This document shows, one piece after another, positions 1 to 7,288 of a DNA stretch of 38,794 nt. The DNA is from Paracoccaceae bacterium (GTDB lineage Bacteria; Pseudomonadota; Alphaproteobacteria; Rhodobacterales; Rhodobacteraceae): NCBI GenBank assembly GCA_013003075.1, contig JABDLJ010000045.1:1-38794 (forward strand). Direction: 5' to 3'. Made by a program: the position numbers and the translations under genes. How positions within the stretch are numbered: the first letter of the stretch is position 1; each line of letters starts with the position of its first letter. The notes under the pieces were generated by a model. It had not been told where the DNA came from. It did no database searches and worked only from the letters and a program-made list of their open reading frames with translations.

Positions 1-443
1 GGCTGCTGTGGCCCGGCTCGGTCGGCGCGCCTGACCCGCTGGGAGCCGCGCTGATGGCCGCAGCCGCGCTGGGCTGGGGGATCTATTCGCTGGCCGGGCG
101 CGGCGCCGGCGATCCCTTGTCCGCGACGGCGGCCAATTTCGTGCTGACCGTGCCGCTGACGCTGGCGGTGTGGCTCGTGATGAGCGACGCAATCAGCCCG
201 CAAGGCGCGGCGCTGGCCACGATCTCGGGTGTTGTCACGTCGGGGCTGGGCTATGCGCTGTGGTACAGCGTGCTGCCGGGGCTCTTGCCGTCCGTCGCCG
301 CCTTGGCGCAGCTGACGGTGCCGGTGATCGCGCTGGCCGGAGGGATCGTCTTTCTGGGCGAGGCGCTGACGCTGCGGTTCGCCGTCGCCTCGGTTCTGGT
401 GCTGGGCGGGGTGGCCATCGGGGTGCTGGCCCGCAAGCCGTGA
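1..443 (+). CDS. DMT-family (EamA) exporter, C-terminal part
   Basis: This is the 3' end of a drug/metabolite transporter of the EamA type; the start lies upstream of the window. The open frame begins at base 3 and runs to TGA at 441-443, giving about 146 residues. They form roughly five hydrophobic segments separated by short polar turns, which is the second EamA repeat of a ten-helix inner-membrane permease. The motif VIALAGGIVFLGEALT near the end is typical of the last helices of the family (a small-residue-rich helix followed by GE). The substrate cannot be told from the sequence; family members export amino acids, nucleosides or drugs. The gene converges with the Nudix gene 40 bases away. 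A downstream ATG at 54 is in the same frame but falls inside the transmembrane repeat, so it is not the true start. Confidence 0.85.
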   Translation, partial: LLWPGSVGAPDPLGAALMAAAALGWGIYSLAGRGAGDPLSATAANFVLTVPLTLAVWLVMSDAISPQGAALATISGVVTSGLGYALWYSVLPGLLPSVAALAQLTVPVIALAGGIVFLGEALTLRFAVASVLVLGGVAIGVLARKP

Positions 444-449
444 TGCCTC

Positions 450-461
450 CCCGGCGCCGGG
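450..461. terminator. GC palindrome between convergent genes
   Basis: A perfect 12-base palindrome (CCCGGC/GCCGGG) sits in the 40-base gap between the exporter and the Nudix gene, which converge here. It could act as a bidirectional transcription stop or stabilise both 3' ends. There is no T-run on either side, so it is not a classical intrinsic terminator. Confidence 0.25.
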
Positions 462-483
462 CCCTGGCACCGCAAGAAGGCCG

Positions 484-930
484 CTATGGTACGATCAGCT
501 CCAGCGGATCGTAAAGGATGCCGCCAGCGCCCCAGGCGACATCGGCAAGGCTGTCGGGCTTCACCCTGAGCCCGGACAGCTCGTCCCGGCTCACCAGCCG
601 CCGCCGGTTCACGATGCCCTCGGGATCGCGCCAGTCGGCCAGCGGATCGCCCGCGGCGATGATGCAGCGAAAGTAGATATCGGTCTGGTGAAAGCCGCGC
701 GCAGGGTCGTGGAACTCGTTGACCAGTGCCGGATCGCCCACCGTCACCGTCAGCCCGGTCTCTTCGTGGATCTCGCGGCGCAGGTTGTCGGGCAGCGACT
801 GGCCGATCTCGACCCCGCCGCCGGGGGCACACCACAGATCGCTCTGCTGGCCGGGATAGGCGTTGACCAGAAGCAGCCGGCCCTGGTGCAGGACGATCCC
901 GCGTACCGCCAGCCGGGGCGATCGTGCCAT
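484..930 (-). CDS. Nudix hydrolase
   Basis: A 148-residue Nudix enzyme that should cleave a nucleoside diphosphate linked to another group, using divalent metal in the cytoplasm. The Nudix box is complete: GGGVEIGQSLPDNLRREIHE followed by ETGL at about residues 37-60, matching G-x5-E-x7-REUxEExGU. The protein starts at ATG 930 and that A is shared with the TGA stop of purK (TGATG overlap), so it is translated from the purE-purK message. Its substrate is unknown. Sitting third in a purine operon suggests, but does not prove, a nucleotide-pool or house-cleaning role. The length is normal for a single-domain Nudix protein. Confidence 0.9.
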   Translation of the reverse strand: MARSPRLAVRGIVLHQGRLLLVNAYPGQQSDLWCAPGGGVEIGQSLPDNLRREIHEETGLTVTVGDPALVNEFHDPARGFHQTDIYFRCIIAAGDPLADWRDPEGIVNRRRLVSRDELSGLRVKPDSLADVAWGAGGILYDPLELIVP

Positions 931-2006
931 CAGCCCTCGCCCGATTGGATGTGGTTCACATGGCCCATCTTGCGCCCCGCGCGCGTTTCGGCCTTGCCGT
1001 AAAGGTGCAGGGCCGCTGCGGGATCGGCCATGAGCTGGGGCAAGCGGTCCATGTCGTCGCCAATGAGGTTCTCCATCACCACGTCCGAATGCCGTTTGCC
1101 GTCGCCCAGCGGCCAGCCCGCCACGGCGCGGATATGCTGCTCGAACTGGTCGATGGCGCAGCCGTTCTGCGTCCAGTGGCCCGAGTTGTGGACCCGCGGC
1201 GCGAACTCGTTCACCACGAGGCCGGCCTGGGTCACGAAAAGCTCCACCCCGATCACGCCGACATAATCGAGCGCGTTGAGAATGCGCGCCGCGATCAATA
1301 CCGCATCGCTCTTGGTGGACGCGGGAATGCGCGCAGGCACCGTGGTGCGGCGCAGGATGCCGCCCTCGTGGACGTTCTCGCCGGGATCGAAGCAGGCCAC
1401 CCGGCGATCAAGCCCGCGCGCCGCGATCACCGAAATCTCGGCGGTAAAGTCCACGAACCCTTCCAGAACCGAGGGCGCGCCGGCAACGCTGTCCCAGGCG
1501 CCCGGCGCATCGTCCAGCGCGCCTAGCCGCGCCTGCCCCTTGCCGTCATAGCCAAAGCGGCGGGTCTTCAGGATCGACGGCACGCCGATCTCCGACAGCG
1601 CCACCTTCAGCCCCTCCAGATCATCGACCAGTGCGAAGGGCGCGGTGGCAAGCCCGCAATCGTTGAGGAACGTCTTCTCGGCCAGCCGGTCCTGGCTGAC
1701 GGCAAGCGCCCGGCGGCTGGGCCGGATCGGGCGCGACATCTCCAGAAGGTCAAGCGCGGCGGTCGGCACGTTCTCGAATTCGAAGGTGATCACATCGACG
1801 CCGCTGGCGAAATCGCGCAACGCTGCGCTGTCCTCGTAAGCTGCGGTCACGCAGCGCTCGGCCACCTGGCCGGCAGGCGGGTTGGCGCCGGGCTCGAAGA
1901 TATGCGCCCTGAGCCCCAGCCGCGCGGCCGCCATCGCCAGCATCCGGCCAAGCTGGCCGCCGCCAAGGATGCCGATCACCGAGCCGGGGGGCAGCGCCTC
2001 AGTCAC
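930..2006 (-). CDS. purK: N5-carboxyaminoimidazole ribonucleotide synthase
   Basis: PurK uses ATP and bicarbonate to turn AIR into N5-CAIR in de novo purine synthesis. The 358-residue protein has the N-terminal pre-ATP-grasp fold ([10 protein letters not shown] near residues 13-22), the ATP-grasp core ([13 protein letters not shown]) and the PurK-specific C-terminal motif [16 protein letters not shown] place the start at GTG 2006-2004, giving [17 protein letters not shown]. It overlaps the end of purE by 8 bases (GTGACTGA), the usual coupled arrangement. The frame is open to a start at 2069, but the added 21 residues are Arg/Pro-rich and lie entirely inside purE, so I reject that extension. 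The 3' end shares one base with the Nudix start. Confidence 0.95.
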   Translation of the reverse strand: MTEALPPGSVIGILGGGQLGRMLAMAAARLGLRAHIFEPGANPPAGQVAERCVTAAYEDSAALRDFASGVDVITFEFENVPTAALDLLEMSRPIRPSRRALAVSQDRLAEKTFLNDCGLATAPFALVDDLEGLKVALSEIGVPSILKTRRFGYDGKGQARLGALDDAPGAWDSVAGAPSVLEGFVDFTAEISVIAARGLDRRVACFDPGENVHEGGILRRTTVPARIPASTKSDAVLIAARILNALDYVGVIGVELFVTQAGLVVNEFAPRVHNSGHWTQNGCAIDQFEQHIRAVAGWPLGDGKRHSDVVMENLIGDDMDRLPQLMADPAAALHLYGKAETRAGRKMGHVNHIQSGEG

Positions 2007-2484
2007 GCGAGGGCTCCAGCGGGATCGAGGCGGAAAGCGCGGCGCGCCAATCCTCCAGCCGCTTCGCAAGCGCCGCGTCCTGCAGCGCCAGGATGCTCGC
2101 CGCCATCAGCCCGGCATTGGCGGCGCCGGCCGCGCCGATCGCCATCGTGGCAACCGGGAAGCCGCGCGGCATCTGGACGATCGAATAAAGGCTGTCGACG
2201 CCCTTCAGGGCGCGGGTTTCGATCGGTACGCCGATCACCGGCAGGCACGTCTTGGACGCCATCATTCCCGGAAGATGCGCCGCACCGCCGGCCCCGGCGA
2301 TGATCACCTTCAGCCCGCGCTCCACCGCCGTCTTGCCGTAGTCCCAAAGCCGGTCGGGCGTGCGGTGCGCCGAGACGATCCGCACCTCGTGGGCGACATC
2401 CAGCCCATCAAGGATGTCGGCCGCTTCCTTGAGCGTCGGCCAGTCCGACTGGCTGCCCATGATGATCCCAACTTGTGTCGTCAT
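1999..2484 (-). CDS. purE: N5-CAIR mutase, PurE catalytic subunit
   Basis: PurE moves the carboxyl group of N5-CAIR to carbon 4, giving CAIR, the step after PurK. The 161-residue protein shows the class I signature: GSQSDWP at 10-16, SAHRTP at 38-43 with the catalytic His40, and [11 protein letters not shown] at 64-74 with His70. Presence of a PurK partner fits a class I enzyme rather than a class II AIR carboxylase. The ATG at 2484 is preceded by a weak GAGGGTGG ribosome site. It is the first gene of purE-purK-Nudix; the 49-base gap to the upstream DUF465 gene leaves room for only a small promoter, so read-through from upstream is possible. Confidence 0.96.
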   Translation of the reverse strand: MTTQVGIIMGSQSDWPTLKEAADILDGLDVAHEVRIVSAHRTPDRLWDYGKTAVERGLKVIIAGAGGAAHLPGMMASKTCLPVIGVPIETRALKGVDSLYSIVQMPRGFPVATMAIGAAGAANAGLMAASILALQDAALAKRLEDWRAALSASIPLEPSRD

Positions 2485-2533
2485 TCCACCCTCGCGCGGT
2501 CCTGAAAGCGCGCACTATAGCCCCCGGGCCACC

Positions 2534-2752
2534 TTACGCAATGATGTCCGGTGTCAGTCGGTCTTCGAGCACCGCGATGCGGTCCTTGAGCCCGAGTTTC
2601 TGCTTTTTCAGGCGGCGCAGGGTCAGCTGATCGGCCGTGCCCTTTTCGTGCAGCGCCTGGATGGCTTCATCGAGATCGCGATGCTCACGCCTGAGGACCT
2701 CAAGCTTGAGGCGCAACACTTCGGTCTTGTCCATTTCGACCTTGGCGTTCAT
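2534..2752 (-). CDS. DUF465 (YdcH-like) small coiled-coil protein
   Basis: A 72-residue protein of the DUF465/YdcH family, common in proteobacteria and of unknown function. It is almost wholly charged alpha-helix (LRLKLEVLRREHRDLDEAI, then LKKQKLGLKDRIAVLEDRL), which looks like a helical hairpin or coiled coil. The frame is open to 2854, but the extra N-terminal residues are not family-like. I choose ATG 2752 (MNAKVEMDK) because GAGGAA lies about 11 bases upstream and the length then matches the family. It is divergent from hsp20 and upstream of purE on the same strand. Confidence 0.88.
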   Translation of the reverse strand: MNAKVEMDKTEVLRLKLEVLRREHRDLDEAIQALHEKGTADQLTLRRLKKQKLGLKDRIAVLEDRLTPDIIA

Positions 2753-2828
2753 GGCTTTCGCAATTCCTCTGCCGGCGACTGGCGCAAACCTAGCCTTGTT
2801 TTCTGCGCTGCGCAAAGACGCAATAGGA

Positions 2829-2856
2829 CTTGAAGCGCCGGAAAACTCTCCCATAT
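2829..2856 (+). promoter_or_regulatory. RpoH (heat-shock sigma) promoter for hsp20
   Basis: CTTGAAG at 2829-2835 and CCCATAT at 2850-2856 are separated by 14 bases. This is close to the sigma-32 consensus (CTTGAAA, N11-16, CCCATNT) and sits 63 bases before the hsp20 ATG. A start around 2863 would give a leader of about 55 bases that contains the hairpins described next. Confidence 0.72.
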
Positions 2857-2865
2857 TGCACTAAA

Positions 2866-2918
2866 GGTCGCCGTATTCGGGGCCAGATACCAACTGTCGC
2901 TTTCAAAAGGACGCGTTG
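2866..2918 (+). promoter_or_regulatory. ROSE-like RNA thermometer candidate in hsp20 leader
   Basis: Two hairpins can be drawn. The first, 2866-2884, is a stable stem with a TATT loop and one bulged G. The second, 2891-2918, pairs CAAC (2891-2894) with GTTG (2915-2918) and GTCGCT (2896-2901) with AGGAC (2908-2912), around the loop TTCAAA. The anti-ribosome-site strand contains TCGCT facing AGGA, which is the conserved U-Y-G-C-U against AGGA arrangement of ROSE thermometers, including the opposed G-G. The hairpin ends directly at the ATG at 2919, so it would hide the ribosome site at low temperature. The fold was drawn by eye, not computed. Confidence 0.5.
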
Positions 2919-3332
2919 ATGACAAAACTGGCTTTGGGCTCGCACCCGTTCCTTCTCGGCTTTGAAGGGCTGGAACGGCTGGTTGAGAAAACGGCGAAAT
3001 CCGAGGCGGGTGGATATCCTCCGTACAATATCGAACAAACTAGCGACACCAGCTACCGCATCACGCTCGCCGTGGCCGGCTTTTCGGACGATGATCTGTC
3101 GATCACGGTGGAGGACCGGCAGCTGGTGATCCGCGGCCGGCAGGACGAGGCGGGCGAGACCGGCATGTTCCTGCATCGCGGCATCGCCGCGCGGCAGTTC
3201 CAGCGCAGTTTCGTTCTGGCCGATGGCGTCGATGTCTCGGGCGCGTCCACCGAGAACGGACTTTTGCACATCGATCTGGTGAAATCCGAGCCCGAGCGCC
3301 GGATCCAGACGATTGAAATCGGCAAGGGGTAA
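2919..3332 (+). CDS. Hsp20 / alpha-crystallin small heat-shock protein
   Basis: A 137-residue cytoplasmic small heat-shock chaperone that would bind unfolding proteins without ATP. The alpha-crystallin domain covers about residues 36-133, with YRITLAVAGFSDDDLSITVE, the QLVIRGRQ strand and the GLLHIDL segment near the end. The N-terminus (MTKLALGSHPFLLGFE) matches the IbpA-like group of Rhodobacterales. I start at ATG 2919, with AAAAGGA at 2905-2911; an in-frame TTG directly before it is not needed. The gene follows an RpoH-type promoter and a thermometer-like leader, so both heat-shock transcription and heat-opened translation are likely. DUF1150 follows after 13 bases, a conserved alphaproteobacterial pair. 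Confidence 0.95.
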   Translation: MTKLALGSHPFLLGFEGLERLVEKTAKSEAGGYPPYNIEQTSDTSYRITLAVAGFSDDDLSITVEDRQLVIRGRQDEAGETGMFLHRGIAARQFQRSFVLADGVDVSGASTENGLLHIDLVKSEPERRIQTIEIGKG

Positions 3333-3345
3333 GGAGGGCACACTC

Positions 3346-3573
3346 ATGCAAACACCGGTCAACTTCGACCAGATCGGCGAAGATCGTATCGTCTATATCC
3401 GCCCCGTCGACGTGGCGGAACTGCCCGATGACATCCGCAGCCAAGCCGGCCCGGCCAAGCAAATCTATGCCGTGCACGACGCCAATGGCGAACGCCTTGC
3501 CCTAGTGCAGAACCGGCGGCTGGCCTTTCACCTGGCGCGGGAAAACCAGTTCGCCCCGGTGAACGTGCATTAG
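3346..3573 (+). CDS. DUF1150 family protein
   Basis: A 75-residue protein of the DUF1150 family, which in alphaproteobacteria is usually encoded right after a small heat-shock gene; its function is unknown. It has the family pattern: an N-terminal IVYIRPVDVAELP segment, a central GPAKQIYAVHDANGERLAL beta region, and a C-terminal helix NRRLAFHLARENQF. The start at ATG 3346 is fixed by a perfect AAGGAGG at 3331-3337, which overlaps the hsp20 stop. The longer in-frame version from 3313 would begin inside hsp20 and is rejected. It is probably cotranscribed with hsp20 and so heat-induced. Confidence 0.92.
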   Translation: MQTPVNFDQIGEDRIVYIRPVDVAELPDDIRSQAGPAKQIYAVHDANGERLALVQNRRLAFHLARENQFAPVNVH

Positions 3574-3597
3574 GGCTTCCAGCTTCATCTGGCCTCA

Positions 3598-3647
3598 AAT
3601 ACCTCCGCCGGAGGCACAAAAGTTCTCATGCCTCCGGCGGCGATATT
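3598..3647. repeat. Large intergenic inverted repeat
   Basis: Two 18-base arms (3598-3615 and 3630-3647) match at 16 of 18 positions around a 14-base loop. It lies between the convergent DUF1150 and lipoprotein genes and could end or protect both messages. Its right arm is also part of a 34-base element that recurs at 17431. Confidence 0.6.
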
Positions 3648-3660
3648 TCACACACTTGGA
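3627..3660 (+). repeat. 34-base dispersed intergenic element, copy A
   Basis: This begins CATGCCTCCGGCGGCGATAT and ends ACACTTGGA. It matches 17431-17464 at 28 of 34 positions with no gap. Both copies lie in intergenic DNA. Here the element overlaps the right arm of a large hairpin. Confidence 0.55.
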
Positions 3661-3685
3661 CGGTGCGAATTGGCCGTCCGGGTCC

Positions 3686-3961
3686 TCACGGGCAACGGGT
3701 GATCCGGTAGCGCCCGTCCCGCCGGGCGTAGGCGCATTCGTTGGTTGCCCGGTTACGCGCCACCAGGGCGCCCACCGCGGCGCCGCCAAGAGCACCGAGC
3801 AGCACCCAGTCATCATCATCGAGAAGGGCGCGGGCCGTGATAATGCCGATGGTCGCGCCGGCCAGTCCGCCGACGAGAATCTGCTCGTCGCGGGTTAGGT
3901 CGTCGCAGCCCGTGGTCGCCAGAAACGACGCGCAAAGTACAAGGGTTAATGCGGTTTTCAT
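3686..3961 (-). CDS. Small glycine-zipper lipoprotein
   Basis: A 91-residue exported protein. The first 18 residues form a signal peptide (MKTALTLVLCASFLATTG) with a lipobox-like ATTGC, so Cys19 should be lipidated; the -3 position is Thr rather than Leu, so lipidation is likely but not certain. Residues about 30-70 contain two glycine-rich hydrophobic stretches (GGLAGATIGIITARALL and LLGALGGAAVGALVA) joined by DDDDW, a glycine-zipper pattern seen in outer-membrane lipoproteins such as SlyB-like proteins. The C-terminus has two Cys (ECAYARR and TRCP) that could pair. A strong GGAGG lies 8 bases before ATG 3961. The precise function is unknown. Confidence 0.75.
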   Translation of the reverse strand: MKTALTLVLCASFLATTGCDDLTRDEQILVGGLAGATIGIITARALLDDDDWVLLGALGGAAVGALVARNRATNECAYARRDGRYRITRCP

Positions 3962-4055
3962 CTAGGTTGCCTCCTGCCGTCAATATCGGAGGCAAGTACC
4001 AGATTGTGGCCGGCGCCGATTGAGGGAAGTCAAAGACCGGCCGCCGTACGGTCCG

Positions 4056-5762
4056 TCACGCGGCGACAAGTCCCATCTGTTCCAGTTTCAAGAGCACCTG
4101 GTGGGCGCAGTGATCGACCTCGACATTCTCGGTATCAAGCCGCAGTTCGGGCGCCTGAGGGATGTCGTAGGGATCTGAAATACCTGTAAATTCCTTGATC
4201 TTGCCTTCCCGCGCCTGCTTGTAGAGCCCCTTGCGGTCGCGCCGTTCGCATTCCTCGATCGAGGTGGCCACATGGATTTCGATGAAAGCGCCGAAGTTTT
4301 CGATATCTTCGCGCACCGCGCGCCGGGTGGCGCCATAGGGCGCGATCGGCGCGCAGATGGCGATGCCGCCGTTCTTGGTGATCTCGGAGGCCACAAAGCC
4401 GATCCGGCGGATGTTCAGATCGCGGTGCTCTTTGGAAAAGCCCAGCTCGGATGAGAGGTTCTTGCGCACGATATCGCCGTCGAGCAGCGTGACCGGACGG
4501 CCGCCCATCTCCATCAGTTTGACCATCAGCGCGTTCGCGATCGTCGATTTTCCCGAGCCCGAATAGCCGGTGAAAAAGACGGTAAAGCCCTGCTTGGCGC
4601 GCGGCGGGCGGGTGCGGCGCAGCTCTTCGACGACGGCGGGGAACGAGAACCAGCCCGGGATCTCGAGCCCTTCCTGCAGGCGGCGGCGCAACTCGGTGCC
4701 CGAGATATTCAGCACCGTGGCGCCCTCTTCGACCTCGTCGGCGGACTCGTATTGCGCGCGGTCTTGCACGTAGACCATCTGCTTGAAATCGACCATTTCA
4801 ATGCCGATCTCATCCTGGTGCCTGGCGAAGACATCCTGCGCGGCGTAGGGGCCATAGAAGGGCTCGCCGGCGGAGGTATTGCCCGGACCGGCATGGTCGC
4901 GCCCGATGATCATGTGGGTGCAGCCGTGGTTGCGGCGGATCAGCCCGTGCCAGAGCGCCTCGCGCGGGCCGGCCATTCGCATCGCCAGGTTGAGAAGGCT
5001 CATCGTGGTCGTTGCGGCGGGGTAGTGGTCAAGCACCGCCTCGTAGCAGCGCACGCGGGTGAAATGGTCGATATCGCCGGGCTTGGTCATCCCGACGACG
5101 GGGTGGATCAGCAGGTTGGCTTGCGCCTCTTTGGCCGCGCGAAAGGTCAGTTCCTGGTGCGCGCGGTGCAAGGGATTGCGGGTCTGGAAGGCGACGATGC
5201 GGCGCCAGCCGAGCTTGCGGAAATAGGCGCGCAGCTCGTTGGGCGTGTCGCGGCGGGCCTTGAAATCATAATGCACGGGCTGCTGGATGCCGGTGACCGG
5301 GCCGCCGAGATAGACCGGGCCGGCGGTATGATGCAGGTAGTTCACCGCCGGGTGCGCGCTGTCGTCGGCGCCATAGACGTAAGCCGCCTCGGCGGTCTTG
5401 TCCGGGCTCCAGCGGTCGGTGACCGACATGATCGCCAGGATCACGCCTTCGGGGTCGCGTAGCGCGATGTCCTGACCGGGCGCGATGCCGCCGGCGAAAT
5501 CCTGCGAGACATCGAGCGTGATCGGCATCGGCCAGAGCGTGCCATCGGCAAGGCACATGTCCTTGAGGACGCTGGTATAATCCTTTTCGCTCAGGAACCC
5601 CTTCAGCGGAAAAAAGCCGCCATTCATCAAGAGCTCCAGATCGCAGACCTGGCGCGGCGTCAGATCCCAGCTTGGCAGATCGCCAGCCTCGGCTTTCAGC
5701 TTCTGCGCGCTTTCGTACGAGACGTAAAGCTCCGGGATCGGGGCATGGTTGGGAAGTTGCAT
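4056..5762 (-). CDS. Bifunctional ATP sulfurylase / APS kinase
   Basis: A 568-residue fusion of the first two enzymes of sulfate assimilation: sulfate adenylyltransferase (sulfate + ATP to APS), then adenylylsulfate kinase (APS to PAPS). The sulfurylase half, about 1-390, has QTRNPLHRAH with HRAH at 199-202 and GRDHAGPG at 287-294. The kinase half has the P-loop GYSGSGKST at 399-407, LLDGDIVRKNLS and GFSKEHRDLNIRRIG. The kinase domain is at the C-terminus and looks complete. I start at ATG 5762 (MQLPNHAPIPELYVSY), which matches the family N-terminus; the frame is open to 5888 and an ATG at 5783 is possible, but neither has a clear ribosome site. No other sulfate-assimilation gene is adjacent. 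Confidence 0.95.
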   Translation of the reverse strand: MQLPNHAPIPELYVSYESAQKLKAEAGDLPSWDLTPRQVCDLELLMNGGFFPLKGFLSEKDYTSVLKDMCLADGTLWPMPITLDVSQDFAGGIAPGQDIALRDPEGVILAIMSVTDRWSPDKTAEAAYVYGADDSAHPAVNYLHHTAGPVYLGGPVTGIQQPVHYDFKARRDTPNELRAYFRKLGWRRIVAFQTRNPLHRAHQELTFRAAKEAQANLLIHPVVGMTKPGDIDHFTRVRCYEAVLDHYPAATTTMSLLNLAMRMAGPREALWHGLIRRNHGCTHMIIGRDHAGPGNTSAGEPFYGPYAAQDVFARHQDEIGIEMVDFKQMVYVQDRAQYESADEVEEGATVLNISGTELRRRLQEGLEIPGWFSFPAVVEELRRTRPPRAKQGFTVFFTGYSGSGKSTIANALMVKLMEMGGRPVTLLDGDIVRKNLSSELGFSKEHRDLNIRRIGFVASEITKNGGIAICAPIAPYGATRRAVREDIENFGAFIEIHVATSIEECERRDRKGLYKQAREGKIKEFTGISDPYDIPQAPELRLDTENVEVDHCAHQVLLKLEQMGLVAA

Positions 5763-6041
5763 CTTATGGCCTGCGGTCTGCATTCTTGTTTTGTCGCAGC
5801 TAGCCCGTGCGGGCCTGCCGATGCAAGCCTTGGAAGACAAAGCCGGCGGTTTGCGGCAAATTCGCAATGCCGGCGGGGGGCCCTTCATGCAGGACAGGGC
5901 CGGCTAGTGATTGCACCAGGAAATGACATTCTGTGTGGGACCCAACCGCACCAGTTTCCGTTTTGCCCAGTGACGCAAACAGTCGGGGCTTGACCGAAGG
6001 GCCAGGCCATACCGCCCTTGATGCCAGCCGGGACTGGCGCT

Positions 6042-7085
6042 TCAGCTTGTCTGGCTCAGCAAACCCGCCACTCCTGCGGCGCTGATCTTCTTTGCGATCT
6101 GCCGAGCGACCTTGTTGTGCAAGATGGACCGGGCCGGAGACATCTGGATCCCGGCGATATCGTCGGGGCAATCCAGCAACGCGGCCGGTTCGGCCCGGGT
6201 CATCCGCTGGCTGTAGGGTGTCATCAGCAGCGTTTCGGTCGCCAATCCATTTGACCACAGGATATTGTGGTCTTTCGTCAGAATGTGGATGAACTGCGTG
6301 CCCGCCGTTGGGCATTGCTCTTCGATACCGGGCACCTCGGTCAGAGCGTGAACCGGCGCAAAGACCCCCGCCGTTTCGATGAACCGGCTGCGCGCCGTGT
6401 CCCGCGACAGCAAGATCGGGTGTTGCCTTGAAAAAAAGGTATCCGCGAACGGGCGCCCTTGCCCGAAGGTGTTTGCCCGGACAAGAATCGGGCGCAGACC
6501 CTTGCCGCGCTTCATCTCGCGCCAGCTGACACGGCGTCCGCCGATCCAGACGATCGGCTGCGGACCGCGGTCGAGCGTGGCGACCAGATCGCCGGCCCGC
6601 AGTGCCTCGACCGGTCGTTCGCCCTTGGGCGTACGGATCATCGTCCCGGCGGTAAAGCAGGGAATACCTTCGGTCGAGAACTCGCTGTAGTTGGTGCTGT
6701 TGGGATTGCTGACACTTACGACGGTGTATTCGACATTCAGATCAGGGGCGGGTTCCTGGAAAATTTAATAATAGGAATTGGTTGCCGCGATATAGACCTC
6801 GGTCATGTAGTAGGTGTTGGTGCCGTCGGTCAGCGCGATCTCATCGCGCGGTTGCACCTGACCGGATGCTTCGGGGTTACCGAATTCATCATACACGATA
6901 GCGGTCTGGCTTGAGTCCTCGTCGTCCCTGTCGTCAGTTCCGTCTACAAGCTGGGTATCATTGTCCGTAATCGAGATCGTGTGATTTGTGGGCTGGGTGA
7001 ACGTTATCGTGTCGCCGTTGGACGGGGTGCCACCGGGCCACGTGATCTGATCGTCATCATATCCAGAGTAGTTAAAGGTCGCCAT
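6042..7085 (-). pseudogene. Hint-domain protein interrupted by in-frame TAA
   Basis: One reading frame runs from ATG 7085 to the stop at 6042 with a single TAA at 6765-6767. The part before the TAA (106 residues, MATFNYSGYDDDQITWPGG) is an Asp/Thr-rich beta region like the N-terminal part of Rhodobacteraceae Hint proteins. The part after it continues in the same frame (IFQEPAPDLNVEY), reaches CFTAGTMIRTPKGERPVEAL with the Hint Cys, and includes DLVATLDRGPQPIVWIG, HPILL and TKDHNILWSNGLATETLLM. The next ATG, 6641, lies after the Cys and would remove the catalytic block, so the downstream half has no sensible start of its own. It may be a recent nonsense mutation, a sequencing error, or stop read-through. 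Hint proteins relate to inteins and hedgehog; the native role here is unknown. Confidence 0.78.
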
Positions 7086-7288
7086 GACCAAGGCTTAGCT
7101 GGGAAAAGTTGCGAAACCGTGTCAGGAAGCCGGGCGCTTATGGGGCTATCTGAGGCGCGGCGGGCAGTCTGCGTACCGCCGGACGTCGCCCGATCGGGCC
7201 CACAGCGGCCGCCTGAGCCATTTGCAGAGCTTGCGCGGCGCTGCGAACGGGCGGCGGGGAGGGCAGCGGGGAGGGCGGCGAAAAAGCG

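Noticed and set aside
2007..2069. Longer start of purK
   Set aside because: The added residues lie wholly in purE and are not PurK-like; the GTG at 2006 gives the family N-terminus and a standard coupled overlap.
6762..6768. AAATTTT near the TAA in the Hint gene, considered as a slippery site for programmed frameshifting
   Set aside because: It is not in the right phase for a -1 slip, and both halves of the gene are already in the same frame, so a frameshift would not help.
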